Below are positions 35,184-43,705 of a stretch of DNA of 64,000 bases, one piece after another; within the stretch, counting starts at the first letter, position 1; each line of letters opens with the position of its first letter. The notes beneath the pieces are model-generated. The model was not told the origin of the DNA. It did not search any database and was given only the letters and a program-made list of their open reading frames with translations. The position numbers and the translations under genes were made by a program. Origin of the DNA: Streptomyces fungicidicus. GTDB taxonomy: Bacteria; Actinomycetota; Actinomycetes; Streptomycetales; Streptomycetaceae. The stretch is taken from contig NZ_CP023407.1 of assembly GCF_003665435.1 (NCBI RefSeq), positions 1,550,001-1,614,000 on the forward strand. The letters are read 5' to 3'.

Positions 35184-35215
35184 CGAGGGCCGCGACCACG
35201 AGGTCGCGGCCCTCG
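35184..35215 (+). terminator. Terminator of the tRNA-Leu gene
   Basis: A 14-bp perfect stem (35184-35197 with 35202-35215) and 4-nt loop start 10 nt past the tRNA. Confidence 0.85.
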
Positions 35216-35237
35216 GGCGTTGCCGCGGAGGGTGACC

Positions 35238-35612
35238 ATGACCACGCGTTCCTGCCCCTGCGGGCTGCCCGAGGCGTACGAAGCCTGCTGCGGGCGCTAT
35301 CACTCCGGGGCCGCCGCCGCGCCCACCGCCGAGCGGCTGATGCGGTCGCGGTACTGCGCGTTCGTGCGGCGGGACGCCGCGTACCTGCTCCGGACCTGGC
35401 ATCCGCGGACCCGGCCGGAGCGGCTCGACCTCGATCCCGGGATGCGCTGGACCGGGCTGGAGATCCTGGACACCACCGGCGGCTCGGCCTTCCACACCAC
35501 CGGCACGGTGACCTTCCGGGCGTCCTACCGGGGCGGCTCGCTGCACGAGCGGAGCCGGTTCGAGCGGGTCGACGGGCCATGGGTGTACGTCGACGGGGAC
35601 TTCCCGGGCTGA
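35238..35612 (+). CDS. ychJ: YchJ/UPF0225-family SEC-C motif protein
   Basis: A 124-residue protein. The N-terminal SEC-C zinc motif CPCGLPEAYEACCGRYH provides four cysteines and a histidine. It is followed by the NTF2-like YchJ domain with LMRSRYCAFVRRDAAYL and a C-terminal RFERVDGPWVYVDGD. The ATG at 35238 follows GGAGGG. The role of YchJ is not established. It starts 63 nt after the tRNA, beyond the terminator. Confidence 0.9.
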   Translation: MTTRSCPCGLPEAYEACCGRYHSGAAAAPTAERLMRSRYCAFVRRDAAYLLRTWHPRTRPERLDLDPGMRWTGLEILDTTGGSAFHTTGTVTFRASYRGGSLHERSRFERVDGPWVYVDGDFPG

Positions 35613-35624
35613 GAGGCCGGGGAA

Positions 35625-36326
35625 CTACGGCGCCAGGATGTCCAGTTCCTGGAGGGCGCCCTCGGTGATCTCGCGGGTCAGCCGTTCCGCGCGGGCGGCG
35701 TCGCGTTCGCGGACCGCCTCCGCGAGCTGGACGTGCAGGGTGACGGCGGCCGGGTCGGGGTCCTCGAACATCACCTCGTGATGGGTGCGGCCGGCCAGCA
35801 CCTCGGCGACTACATCGCCGAGCCGGGCGAACATCTCGTTGCCGGAGGCGGTCAGGATCACGCGGTGGAACGCCACGTCGTGCAGGAGATAGCCCTCCAG
35901 CCGGTGTCCGCTCGCGTTGGCGACCATGCCGAGGGCGCACTCGGTGAGCTCGGCGCACTGCTCGGGGGTGGCGTTGCGGGCGGCCAGGCCGGCCGCGACC
36001 GGCTCGATCGCCGAGCGCAGCACCGTCAGTGAGCGCAGCTGGCGGGGGCGGTCGGCGCCGGCCAGCCGCCAGCGGATGACCTGAGGGTCGTACACGTTCC
36101 ACTCGCAGGCCGGCAGCACCGTCACGCCGACGCGGCGCCGGGACTGGACCAAGTACATGGACTCCAGCACGCGGACGACCTCCCGCATCACGGAACGCGA
36201 CACGTCGAAACGCTGTGCGAGCTCGTCGGTGCGGAGGACGCTGCCGGGCGGGTATTCGCCTGCGGTGATCTCGGGGCCGAGGGTGTCCAGTACCCGGCCG
36301 TACAGCCCTCGGCCCGTGGTGCTCAT
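35625..36326 (-). CDS. gntR: GntR-family gluconate-operon repressor (FCD type)
   Basis: A 233-residue regulator divergent from gluconate kinase and permease genes, hence the likely gluconate repressor. The winged helix includes LRTDELAQRFDVSRSVMREVVRVLESM (near 30-57), and the FCD effector domain (about 85-225) has the metal-binding LHDVAFHRVILTASGNEMF. The ATG lacks a ribosome-binding site; TACTCT lies 6 nt before it. In the family gluconate or a phosphorylated derivative lifts repression. It is convergent with ychJ, 12 nt apart. Confidence 0.88.
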   Translation of the reverse strand: MSTTGRGLYGRVLDTLGPEITAGEYPPGSVLRTDELAQRFDVSRSVMREVVRVLESMYLVQSRRRVGVTVLPACEWNVYDPQVIRWRLAGADRPRQLRSLTVLRSAIEPVAAGLAARNATPEQCAELTECALGMVANASGHRLEGYLLHDVAFHRVILTASGNEMFARLGDVVAEVLAGRTHHEVMFEDPDPAAVTLHVQLAEAVRERDAARAERLTREITEGALQELDILAP

Positions 36327-36332
36327 GCACTC

Positions 36333-36338
36333 AGAGTA
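36333..36338 (-). promoter_or_regulatory. Candidate -10 element of a leaderless gntR promoter
   Basis: TACTCT on the minus strand ends 6 nt before the gntR ATG. Confidence 0.4.
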
Positions 36339-36392
36339 CGGGTCGGGTCACGCCAATAAAAAGTCAGACTTATACGTCACACACTCTTGAAG

Positions 36393-36403
36393 TTGTCGTA
36401 CTA
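36393..36403. promoter_or_regulatory. Probable GntR operator upstream of gntK
   Basis: TTGTCGTACTA fits the FCD/FadR-type consensus TNGTNNNACNA exactly, and lies between divergent gntR and gntK, 59 nt before gntK. Assignment to GntR is inferred. Confidence 0.55.
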
Positions 36404-36418
36404 ATGGGCTTCAGTTAC

Positions 36419-36437
36419 GTCGACATCAGGTGTCGAC
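36419..36437. repeat. Inverted repeat in the gntK leader
   Basis: GTCGACA and TGTCGAC flank 5 nt, ending 25 nt before the gntK ATG. It could be a second regulator site or an RNA hairpin in the leader. Confidence 0.45.
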
Positions 36438-36462
36438 GAAGACAGCAGACAGTGAGGCAGCG

Positions 36463-36981
36463 ATGAACACCCCCCATGTCGTCGTGGTCATGGGCGTCGC
36501 GGGTACCGGCAAGACCACCATCGGTCCCCTGCTCGCGGCCCGGTACGGCGTCCCGTACGCCGAGGCCGACGACTTCCACCCGCCCGCCAACATCGCCAAG
36601 ATGTCGGCCGGCACCCCCCTCACCGACGACGACCGGTGGCCGTGGCTGGACGCCATCGGCGACTGGGCGCACGGACGGGGCGGACTCGGCGGGGTGGTCA
36701 GCTGCTCGGCGCTGAAGCGGTCGTACCGCGACCGGCTGCGGTCCGCCGCGCCCGGCGTCGTCTTCGTGCACCTCACCGGCGACCGCGCCCTCGTCGAGGA
36801 CCGGATGTCGCACCGCCAGGGCCACTTCATGCCCACGGCACTGCTCGACTCCCAGTTCGCCACGCTCCAGCCCCTGGGGCCGGACGAGGCGGGAGTCGCC
36901 GTGGACGTGACGGGCAGCCCCGAGGAGATCACCGAACGGGCGCTCGCCGCCCTGGGGGCCCTCCCGGAGCCGGCCCCGTAG
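36463..36981 (+). CDS. gntK: Gluconokinase
   Basis: A 172-residue P-loop kinase making 6-phosphogluconate from gluconate. Walker A is VAGTGKTT near residues 12-19. The family signature ADDFHPPANIAKMSAGTPL near 36-54 and the DDRWPWL block are complete, as is the C-terminal HFMPTALLDSQFATLQPL. The ATG at 36463 follows GTGAGG. It heads the gntK-gntP operon, 81 nt before the permease gene. Confidence 0.95.
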   Translation: MNTPHVVVVMGVAGTGKTTIGPLLAARYGVPYAEADDFHPPANIAKMSAGTPLTDDDRWPWLDAIGDWAHGRGGLGGVVSCSALKRSYRDRLRSAAPGVVFVHLTGDRALVEDRMSHRQGHFMPTALLDSQFATLQPLGPDEAGVAVDVTGSPEEITERALAALGALPEPAP

Positions 36982-37062
36982 GCCACTGGCCGGAACCACC
37001 ACCTGCCGGGGCGCCCCACCCCCGGCCCCCCTCCCCGACCCCGTAGAAACAAGGGAACCACC

Positions 37063-38460
37063 GTGACCAGACTCAGCGTTGAGATGCTGGCAGCGGACGC
37101 ACCCGAGGCGATCACCTCGGCCGGCCACGCTCAGCTGGGCATCGCCGTCCTGGCGGGCATCGCCGTCATCGTCCTGCTCATCACCAAGTTCAAGCTGCAT
37201 GCCTTCCTGTCCCTGACCATCGGGTCACTGGCGCTCGGCGCGTTCGCCGGGGCGCCGCTGGACAAGGTGATCACCAGCTTCAGCGCCGGACTCGGCTCGA
37301 CCGTCGCCGGCGTGGGCGTCCTCATCGCCCTCGGCGCGATCCTCGGCAAGATGCTGGCCGACTCCGGCGGCGCCGACCAGATCGTCGACACGATCCTCGC
37401 CAGGGCCAACGGCCGCACGATGCCATGGGCGATGGTGCTGATCGCCTCGGTGATCGGTCTGCCGCTGTTCTTCGAGGTCGGCGTGGTGCTGCTGATCCCG
37501 GTGGTGCTGATGGTCGCCAAGCGCGGCAACTACTCCCTGATGCGCATCGGCATCCCGGCGCTCGCCGGTCTGTCCGTGATGCACGGTCTGGTCCCGCCGC
37601 ACCCCGGCCCGCTGGTCGCGATCGACGCCGTGGACGCCAACCTCGGTGTGACGCTGGCGCTGGGCGTGCTCGTCGCCATACCGACGGTAATCATCGCCGG
37701 TCCGCTGTTCTCCAAGTACGCCGCCCGCTGGGTGGACGTCCCGGCGCCCGAGCGGATGATCCCGCAGCGGCCCTCCGAGGAACTGGAGAAGCGTCCCGGC
37801 TTCGGTCCGACGCTGGCCACGATCCTGCTGCCGGTCGTGCTGATGCTCGCCAAGGCCCTGGTGGACATCGTCGTCGACGACCCCGAGAACAGCGTGCAGC
37901 GCGTGTTCGACGTGGCCGGCTCCCCGCTGATCGCCCTGCTCGCCGCCGTGCTGGTCGGCATCTTCACGCTGGGGATGCCCGCCGGTTTCAGCCGTGAGCG
38001 GATCTCGCAGCTGGTTGACAAGGGGCTCGCGCCGATCGCGGGCATCCTGCTGATCGTCGGCGCGGGCGGCGGCTTCAAGCAGACGCTGATCGACACCGGC
38101 GTGGGCCAGATGGTCCTGCACATATCCGAGGACTGGTCCATCCCCGCGCTGCTGCTGGCCTGGCTGATCGCGGTGGCGATCCGGCTGGCGACCGGTTCGG
38201 CGACCGTGGCGACCGTCTCGGCGGCCGGTCTGGTGGCGCCGCTCGCGGCCGACATGTCGACCACGCACGCGGCCCTGCTGGTGCTGGCGATCGGTGCCGG
38301 CTCGCTGTTCTTCAGCCATGTCAACGACGCCGGTTTCTGGCTGGTGAAGGAGTACTTCGGGCTGAGCGTCGGTCAGACGATCAAGACCTGGTCGATCATG
38401 GAGACGATCATCTCGGTGGTCGCCGGTGGTCTGGTGCTGCTGCTGTCCCTGATCATCTAG
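37063..38460 (+). CDS. gntP: Gluconate permease, GntP family
   Basis: A 465-residue membrane symporter with about 12-14 hydrophobic segments. Family-typical stretches include LPLFFEVGVVLLIP (near 135), HGLVPPHPGPLVAI (near 175) and a C-terminal NDAGFWLVKEYFGLS (near 425). The GTG at 37063 follows AAGGGA. Its position after gntK gives the substrate: it imports gluconate for immediate phosphorylation. A hairpin follows the stop. Confidence 0.94.
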   Translation: MTRLSVEMLAADAPEAITSAGHAQLGIAVLAGIAVIVLLITKFKLHAFLSLTIGSLALGAFAGAPLDKVITSFSAGLGSTVAGVGVLIALGAILGKMLADSGGADQIVDTILARANGRTMPWAMVLIASVIGLPLFFEVGVVLLIPVVLMVAKRGNYSLMRIGIPALAGLSVMHGLVPPHPGPLVAIDAVDANLGVTLALGVLVAIPTVIIAGPLFSKYAARWVDVPAPERMIPQRPSEELEKRPGFGPTLATILLPVVLMLAKALVDIVVDDPENSVQRVFDVAGSPLIALLAAVLVGIFTLGMPAGFSRERISQLVDKGLAPIAGILLIVGAGGGFKQTLIDTGVGQMVLHISEDWSIPALLLAWLIAVAIRLATGSATVATVSAAGLVAPLAADMSTTHAALLVLAIGAGSLFFSHVNDAGFWLVKEYFGLSVGQTIKTWSIMETIISVVAGGLVLLLSLII

Positions 38461-38480
38461 CCGGGATCCCGGGCGCGTAC

Positions 38481-38515
38481 GGCCCACCCGCTTCCCCTCG
38501 GGGCGCGGGTGGGCC
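38481..38515. terminator. Bidirectional terminator after gntP
   Basis: An 11-bp stem (38481-38491 with 38505-38515) with a 13-nt loop lies between gntP and the convergent cytochrome b gene. Confidence 0.75.
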
Positions 38516-38523
38516 CTGGTGTG

Positions 38524-39147
38524 TCAGGGCCGCCACAGCGGGTGTTCGCGCTCCGCCCAGTCGCGGCCCACCGAGCCCGTGCGCATGCCGCGCCGGGCCT
38601 CGGGATCCGCCAGGGCCATCCCGATGTGCCCGGCGAGGACGATGCCGACGGTCAGGGCCAGCCAGTCGTGGACGAAGGTCGCGCTGGTGCGCCAGACCAG
38701 CGGGGTGAGGGGGGTGAACCACATCAGCAACCCCGTGCCCAGCATCACCAGCGTGGCGCCGGCGATCCAGGCCGCGTAGAGCTTCTGTCCGGCGTTGAAC
38801 TTGCCGGCCGGACGGGACGAGGGGCGCTTGTCGCGGCGCAGGGCGGCGCGCAGCCAGATCCGGTCGTGCGGCCCGAAGCGGTTCAGCCGGCCGAGGTCGG
38901 CGCGGAACGCGCGGGAGGCGAGAGCGGCGAGGACGGGGAGGGGCAGGGCCAGGCCGGACCACTCGTGGACGGTGACGACGAGGGCGCGGCGGCCCACCAG
39001 CTGGGCGAGCTGGGGGACGTAGAGGCAGGCGGCCGTGGCCACGCACAGGCCCATCAGCACGGCCGTGGCGTGGTGCGCCCACCGCTGGGGGCGGCCGAAG
39101 CGCCGTACCGCGGTGACGGCGGGCCCGGGGTCAGTGCGTGGGCTCAT
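38524..39147 (-). CDS. Membrane cytochrome b561-type subunit
   Basis: A 207-residue membrane protein with four hydrophobic helices. Candidate haem-ligand histidines occur in QRWAHHATAVLMG (near 25), VTVHEWSGLALPLP (near 60), FVHDWLALTVGIVLAGHIGMAL (near 160-175). It is the likely electron-transfer partner of the molybdoenzyme encoded just upstream; the two genes overlap by 17 bp. The arrangement recalls MsrQ with MsrP, but the sequence is closer to generic cytochrome b561. It passes electrons between the quinone pool and the exported enzyme. Confidence 0.82.
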   Translation of the reverse strand: MSPRTDPGPAVTAVRRFGRPQRWAHHATAVLMGLCVATAACLYVPQLAQLVGRRALVVTVHEWSGLALPLPVLAALASRAFRADLGRLNRFGPHDRIWLRAALRRDKRPSSRPAGKFNAGQKLYAAWIAGATLVMLGTGLLMWFTPLTPLVWRTSATFVHDWLALTVGIVLAGHIGMALADPEARRGMRTGSVGRDWAEREHPLWRP

Positions 39148-39877
39148 CGTCGCGTCCGTTCGAGCGGCCGACCCAGGCGTCGACGTCGTAGCCGCGTTCC
39201 TCCCAGTAGCCGGGTTCGACGTCCTCGGTGACGGTGATGCCGGAGAGCCACTTGGCGGACTTGTAGAAGTACATCGGGGCCACGTAGAGGCGGGCCGGGC
39301 CGCCGTGGGCGTGGCCGAGGTCCTCGTCCCGCATGCGCAGCGCGACCAGGACGTCGGGGCGGCGGGCCTGGTCGAGGGTGAGGCTCTCCGAGTAGGCGCC
39401 GTCGAAGCAGGTGAAGCGCACCGCCCGGGCCGAGGGGCGCACTCCCGCGGCGTCCAGCAGCCGGGACAGGCGCACCCCTTCGAACGGGGTGTGCGGCACC
39501 CGCCAGCCGGTGACGCACTGGACGTCCCGGACCATACGGGTCTGCGGCAGGGCCTTCAGCTCGGGCAGGGTGTAGGTGGCGGGGCGGTCGACGAGGCCGT
39601 CGACGGTGAGGCGGTAGGTGGCCGCGGTCCTGCGCGGGACGGACGAGGTGACGGAGTAGTAGCGGAAGCCGCCGCCGTTCGGGAGGAGTCCGGTCAGGCC
39701 GGTGGGGTCCTTGTCGGCGGCCCCGGCGAGGAAGGACTCCAGGCCGCGCTGGAGGGAGGGCGCGGTGACCACGCCGAGGGCGCCCAGGCCCAGGGTGCCG
39801 AGGAAGACCCGGCGGCCGACGGGTGTGCCTCGCGCGTCCCCCTCGTCAGGGGGAGGCGGCGGCTGTTCGGAGTTCAC
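39131..39877 (-). CDS. Exported molybdopterin-dependent oxidoreductase (sulfite oxidase fold)
   Basis: A 248-residue periplasm-side enzyme. The N-terminus has a Tat motif GRRVFLGT and a hydrophobic stretch (residues about 20-40). The catalytic domain shows the molybdenum-ligating cysteine in VRDVQCVTGWRVP near residue 138, followed by FEGVRLSRLLD and SESLTLDQARRPDVLVA. It lacks the SoxC-type dimer domain, so it resembles MsrP/YedY-like enzymes. It overlaps the cytochrome b gene by 17 bp. The GTG start at 39877 sits almost against GGAGG, so the true start is somewhat uncertain. Substrate unknown. Confidence 0.85.
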   Translation of the reverse strand: MNSEQPPPPPDEGDARGTPVGRRVFLGTLGLGALGVVTAPSLQRGLESFLAGAADKDPTGLTGLLPNGGGFRYYSVTSSVPRRTAATYRLTVDGLVDRPATYTLPELKALPQTRMVRDVQCVTGWRVPHTPFEGVRLSRLLDAAGVRPSARAVRFTCFDGAYSESLTLDQARRPDVLVALRMRDEDLGHAHGGPARLYVAPMYFYKSAKWLSGITVTEDVEPGYWEERGYDVDAWVGRSNGRDDEPTH

Positions 39878-39952
39878 TCCTCCATTCGAGCACCCGCGTC
39901 CCCGTCGGACCAGGGAGCGCGGGTGCCCGTCAGACTTTCGTAAGCGTCTCTC

Positions 39953-41494
39953 CTACGAGGTGCGCTCGGCCTCCCGCTCCAGCTGGAAGGCCTCGTTGCC
40001 GAGCCCGATGCGGGCATGCTTCTCGGGGGCGCGGGAGCGCAGTACGGCGCCCTGGACCAGGCCGACGACCAGGGCCAGCCCGATGATGCCGGGCAGGATC
40101 CAGCTCAGCGAGGAGTCGGGGCCCGCGCCGACCAGTACGTCGAAGTCCTTGACGGTGTAGCCCGCGATGACGACCAGGGCGATGCCCGCCAGCGCGGAGG
40201 TGACCAGCCGCCAGCTCTGGGCGCCTGCGGCGCCGCGCCGGACGAAGAAGACGACGACGGACAGCGAGGCGATCGCCATCAGCACGATGACGCCGAGGGC
40301 GCCGATGTTGCCGCCCCAGGTGAACAGGTGCAGGACCGGGGCGGTCGGGTCGCCGGTCGGCTTGTCGTCGGTGAGGGCGAAGGCGAGGACGAGGACGGCG
40401 GCGATGACGGTCTGGAGCAGGGAGCCGGTGCCGGGGGCGCCGCTGGTGCCGGTGGTGCGGCCGAAGGCGGAGGGCAGCAGGCCCTCGCGGCCCATGGCGA
40501 AGGCGTACCGGGCGACCACGTTGTGGAAGCTGAGCATGGCCGCGAACATGCCGGTCACGAAGAGGATGTGCAGGACGTCGGTGAAGGTGGAGCCGAGCCG
40601 GTCCTCGGTGAGGAAGAACAGCAGTCCCGCGCTCTGTTCCCGGGAGGCGCCGATGATCCCGGAGGGGCCGGTGGCGACGGTGAGCGCCCAGCTGCTGAGG
40701 GCGAAGAAGACGGCGACGCCGCTGACCGCGAGGAACATCACCCGGGGCACCAGTACGTGCGGCCTGCTGGTCTCCTCGGCGTAGACGGGGGCCTGCTCGA
40801 AGCCGAGGAAGGCCGCGATGCAGAAGCACAGGGCGGTGCCGACGCCGGCGCCGGTGAGGGTGTCCGGGTTGAAGGCGTGCAGGGACAGGCCCTCCTTGCC
40901 GGGGTCGGCGACGGCGGCGATGTCGAAGACGACGACGAGCAGCACCTCGATGACGAGCAGGACGCCCAGCACGCGCGCGTTGACGTCGATCTTCAGCCAG
41001 CCCAGCGCGCCGACGGCGAGGACGGCGAGGAGCGCCGGTATCCACCAGGCGACCTCGAGGTCGGCGTAGGTGGCGAAGAGGCCCGACACCTCGAAGCCGA
41101 AGATGCCGTAGATGCCGACCTGGAGGGAGTTGTAGGCGACCAGCGCGACCAGGGCGGCGCCCGCTCCGGCGGTGCCGCCGAGACCGCGGGAGATGTAGGC
41201 GTAGAAGGCGCCCGCGTTGTGGACGTGCCGGCTCATCTCCGCGTAGCCGAGGCTGAACAGGACCAGTACGACGCCGAGCGCCACGAAGAGCAGCGGCTGG
41301 CCGACGATGCCCATCACCGCGAATGTGGTGGGCATGACACCCGCGACCACCATGAGGGGGGCGGTCGCGGCGAGGACGGAGAGCAGCAGGCCCCCCGTGC
41401 CGAGGCGGTCGGCGCGCAGGGCGCGCTCCTGCCCCTTGAACGTACTGATGCCGTCGGCAGGTGCTCTGCTGGTGCTCGAACTGTCCGTCGTCAT
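39953..41494 (-). CDS. APC-superfamily amino-acid permease
   Basis: A 513-residue transporter with about 12 hydrophobic segments. The N-terminal GGLLLSVLAATAPLMVVAGVMP and the helix-6-like AAFLGFEQAPVYAEETSRPH (near 245) are typical of APC-family amino-acid/polyamine carriers. I use the ATG at 41494; the frame is open further upstream but without an initiation site. It lies 56 nt downstream of the TPR-like gene in the same direction, so the two may be cotranscribed. The amino acid cannot be predicted. Confidence 0.85.
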   Translation of the reverse strand: MTTDSSSTSRAPADGISTFKGQERALRADRLGTGGLLLSVLAATAPLMVVAGVMPTTFAVMGIVGQPLLFVALGVVLVLFSLGYAEMSRHVHNAGAFYAYISRGLGGTAGAGAALVALVAYNSLQVGIYGIFGFEVSGLFATYADLEVAWWIPALLAVLAVGALGWLKIDVNARVLGVLLVIEVLLVVVFDIAAVADPGKEGLSLHAFNPDTLTGAGVGTALCFCIAAFLGFEQAPVYAEETSRPHVLVPRVMFLAVSGVAVFFALSSWALTVATGPSGIIGASREQSAGLLFFLTEDRLGSTFTDVLHILFVTGMFAAMLSFHNVVARYAFAMGREGLLPSAFGRTTGTSGAPGTGSLLQTVIAAVLVLAFALTDDKPTGDPTAPVLHLFTWGGNIGALGVIVLMAIASLSVVVFFVRRGAAGAQSWRLVTSALAGIALVVIAGYTVKDFDVLVGAGPDSSLSWILPGIIGLALVVGLVQGAVLRSRAPEKHARIGLGNEAFQLEREAERTS

Positions 41495-41550
41495 CGGAAG
41501 GCCGTCCTTGGTCGGTTGTGGTGGTGGCGGGCGGGGGGTGGGGGCTGGGG

Positions 41551-42501
41551 TCAGGTCGTGCCCAGGGCTGCGGCCCGGGCGGTGCGGAAGACGGTGACGC
41601 CGTCCCGGTCGGGGTACGACCAGGGCGCCGGGGTGACGTGCTCGCCGATGCGGTGGAAGAGGGCGGCGGCCTCGGCGCCCCGGCCCTCGCAGACCTTGGC
41701 GTGGGCCAGGAAGTTCAGGTCGACCAGGCGGCGCGGGTGGTCCTCGTGCTCCCACTCCAGCCACCAGTCGAAGGCGGCCTTCATCACCTGCCGGGCGCGG
41801 CGGCCGACCCAGTGGCCGGAGGCGACCGGGTCGGCGGGTTCGTGTCCGGCGGCGGCCAGGGCGCGGTAGCGCTCGGCGTGCGCGATGACCGGCAGGATCG
41901 CCAGCGGGGAGTCGGCCGGCGCCTGCTCGGCGGCCCAGTTGGCGAAGTCGTACACCTCGTGCAGCGGGTCGGGGCCCGCCTCCACACGGCGCTCGGCGAG
42001 CCAGGCGACCACGAGGTGGTGGGCGTGGTGGTGGTCCGCGTACCGGGTGCGGACCTGTTCGAAGATCCGGACCACGTCACCCTCGGCCCCCTCGGCGCAC
42101 TCCAGCAGGAGCAGTCCGAGCCAGGGGGTGGGGTCGGCGGGCACCAGGTCCGCAGCCTCGATGCAGGTGTCGCGGACGCGGGCGGGCTTCTCCTTGCCGC
42201 CCAGCGCGCGCCGCACCTGGGCCAGGGCGAGCAGCACCGAGGCGTCACCGGAGTCGGGTTCGGCGAGCAGCCACTCGCGGGCCCAGGCGGCGCTGTACGA
42301 CTCCCGGGCGAGCACCGTGACGCGGTGTCCCCGGCGGTCCCAGTCCTCCCCCGTGCGGACCAGCAGTGAGCGGGTGTCCTGCCAGCGGCCCTGCGCCAGC
42401 GCGGCCCGCGCGGCGACGAGTTCGGCATCGTCGAGAGCCTCGTCGAAGGCCTGTGCCGCGCGTTTGCGGGCACGGCCGAGGGGAGGCGGGGGTGGGGGCA
42501 C
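41551..42501 (-). CDS. Helical-repeat (TPR-like) protein of unknown function
   Basis: A 316-residue soluble protein made of helical pairs. Segments such as ELVAARAALAQGRWQDTRSLL, DASVLLALAQVRRALG and DPTPWLGLLLLECAEGAEGD look like degenerate TPR units. The His-rich ADHHHAHHL near residue 150 could bind metal. No catalytic motif is visible. The GTG at 42501 follows TGAGGAAG. It is probably in an operon with the APC permease, but no functional link is clear. Confidence 0.7.
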   Translation of the reverse strand: MPPPPPPLGRARKRAAQAFDEALDDAELVAARAALAQGRWQDTRSLLVRTGEDWDRRGHRVTVLARESYSAAWAREWLLAEPDSGDASVLLALAQVRRALGGKEKPARVRDTCIEAADLVPADPTPWLGLLLLECAEGAEGDVVRIFEQVRTRYADHHHAHHLVVAWLAERRVEAGPDPLHEVYDFANWAAEQAPADSPLAILPVIAHAERYRALAAAGHEPADPVASGHWVGRRARQVMKAAFDWWLEWEHEDHPRRLVDLNFLAHAKVCEGRGAEAAALFHRIGEHVTPAPWSYPDRDGVTVFRTARAAALGTT

Positions 42502-42774
42502 CGCGGGACTTCCTCACGCGCTTTCTCTTGTGGTCGTCCGCTCACGGCAGGTGGTCGGTACGGCAGTGGTCGACTGCCGATTGCCATGAACTGATCACTC
42601 ACAGCAAACCGCCCGTCAGCGGATCACGTCAAGGGCAACCTTCGTGTTACACGCGTCAACCACGGTCACGAAAGGGCGACTTGCGACACGCGGGGCCGAC
42701 AGGCCGTCCGGAGCGCGCGACGGGCGGCTCCCTCCGCTGCCCCGGCGCGGGGCGGCCGCTGATTGGATGGCCCG

Positions 42775-43296
42775 ATGAGCGCTGACGAGATCATCGACAT
42801 CGTCGACGAGGACGACCGCGTCATCGGGACGTCCCCGCGCGGTGAGGCCTACGCCCGGGGACTGCGCCACCGCTGCGTCTTCGTCCTGGTCCGGGACGCC
42901 GGGGACCGGATCTTCGTCCACCGCCGCACGCCGGGCAAGCAGGTCTTCCCCTCCCTGTACGACATGTTCGTCGGCGGGGTCGTCGGCGCGGGCGAGGGCT
43001 ACGACGCGGCGGCGCTGCGGGAGGCCGAGGAGGAGCTGGGCGTGACCGGGCTGCCGCGCCCCGAGCGCCTCTTCAGGTTCCTGTACGACGACGGCGCGGG
43101 CCGCACCTGGTGGTCGGCGGTGTACGAGGTCCGCTGCGACCTGCCGGTACGGCCGCAGCCCGAGGAGGTGGCCTGGGGTGACTTCCTGCCGGAGGCCGAA
43201 CTGGAACGGCGGCTGGACGAGTGGGAGTGGGTGCCGGACGGGCTGGCCGCGTACGCGCGGCTCCGGACGTACCGGTCGGGCGGGTCCCGGGGCTGA
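42775..43296 (+). CDS. NUDIX hydrolase, YfcD type
   Basis: A 173-residue NUDIX enzyme. The Nudix box GGVVGAGEGYDAAALREAEEELGV is intact near residues 73-96, with the REAEEEL metal-binding helix. The N-terminal EIIDIVDEDDRVIGTSPRGEAYARGLRH resembles YfcD and isopentenyl-diphosphate isomerase-like members. I chose the ATG at 42775; an in-frame ATG at 42763 is equally weakly supported. It is followed 16 nt later by the DUF202 pair. Confidence 0.88.
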   Translation: MSADEIIDIVDEDDRVIGTSPRGEAYARGLRHRCVFVLVRDAGDRIFVHRRTPGKQVFPSLYDMFVGGVVGAGEGYDAAALREAEEELGVTGLPRPERLFRFLYDDGAGRTWWSAVYEVRCDLPVRPQPEEVAWGDFLPEAELERRLDEWEWVPDGLAAYARLRTYRSGGSRG

Positions 43297-43300
43297 GAAG

Positions 43301-43306
43301 TAGGGT
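43301..43306 (+). promoter_or_regulatory. Candidate -10 element of a leaderless DUF202 promoter
   Basis: TAGGGT ends 6 nt before the GTG at 43313, which has no ribosome-binding site. Confidence 0.4.
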
Positions 43307-43312
43307 CGCGGC

Positions 43313-43705
43313 GTGAGCGAGTTCGTACGGAACGTTCGGTTGTGGTTCGTGCCCGGTGAGGTGCGGGGGGAGGGCGACACGCCCGACTACCGGTTCTCGC
43401 TGGCGAACGAGCGGACGTTCCTCGCCTGGCTGCGTACCGCGCTCGCGCTGATCGGCGGCGGGTTCGCCGTGGACCAGTTCCTGCCGGACCTGCGCTGGGG
43501 GTGGCGGGTCGGGCTGGCGCTGGCCCTGCTGGGCGCCGGGGTGCTGTGCGCGCTGCGGGCGGTCAACCACTGGGTGCGGTGCGAGCGGGCGATGCGGCGC
43601 GGGGAGGATCTCCCGGTGTCCCGGTTCCCGGCGGTGCTGAGCCTCGTGGTGGCGGTGGTGGCGGTGGCGATGGTCGTCGTCGTGCTGTTCGGGTGGGCCG
43701 GATGA
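43313..43705 (+). CDS. DUF202 (YidH-like) membrane protein, first of a pair
   Basis: A 130-residue protein with three membrane helices. The family signature is DYRFSLANERTFLAWLRTALALIGGGFAVDQF near residues 23-54. The cytoplasmic N-terminus starts SEFVRNVRLWFVPGEV. DUF202 proteins occur in many bacteria, often in pairs, with no settled function. Its stop codon overlaps the next start (ATGA), so the two are translated together. Confidence 0.88.
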   Translation: MSEFVRNVRLWFVPGEVRGEGDTPDYRFSLANERTFLAWLRTALALIGGGFAVDQFLPDLRWGWRVGLALALLGAGVLCALRAVNHWVRCERAMRRGEDLPVSRFPAVLSLVVAVVAVAMVVVVLFGWAG

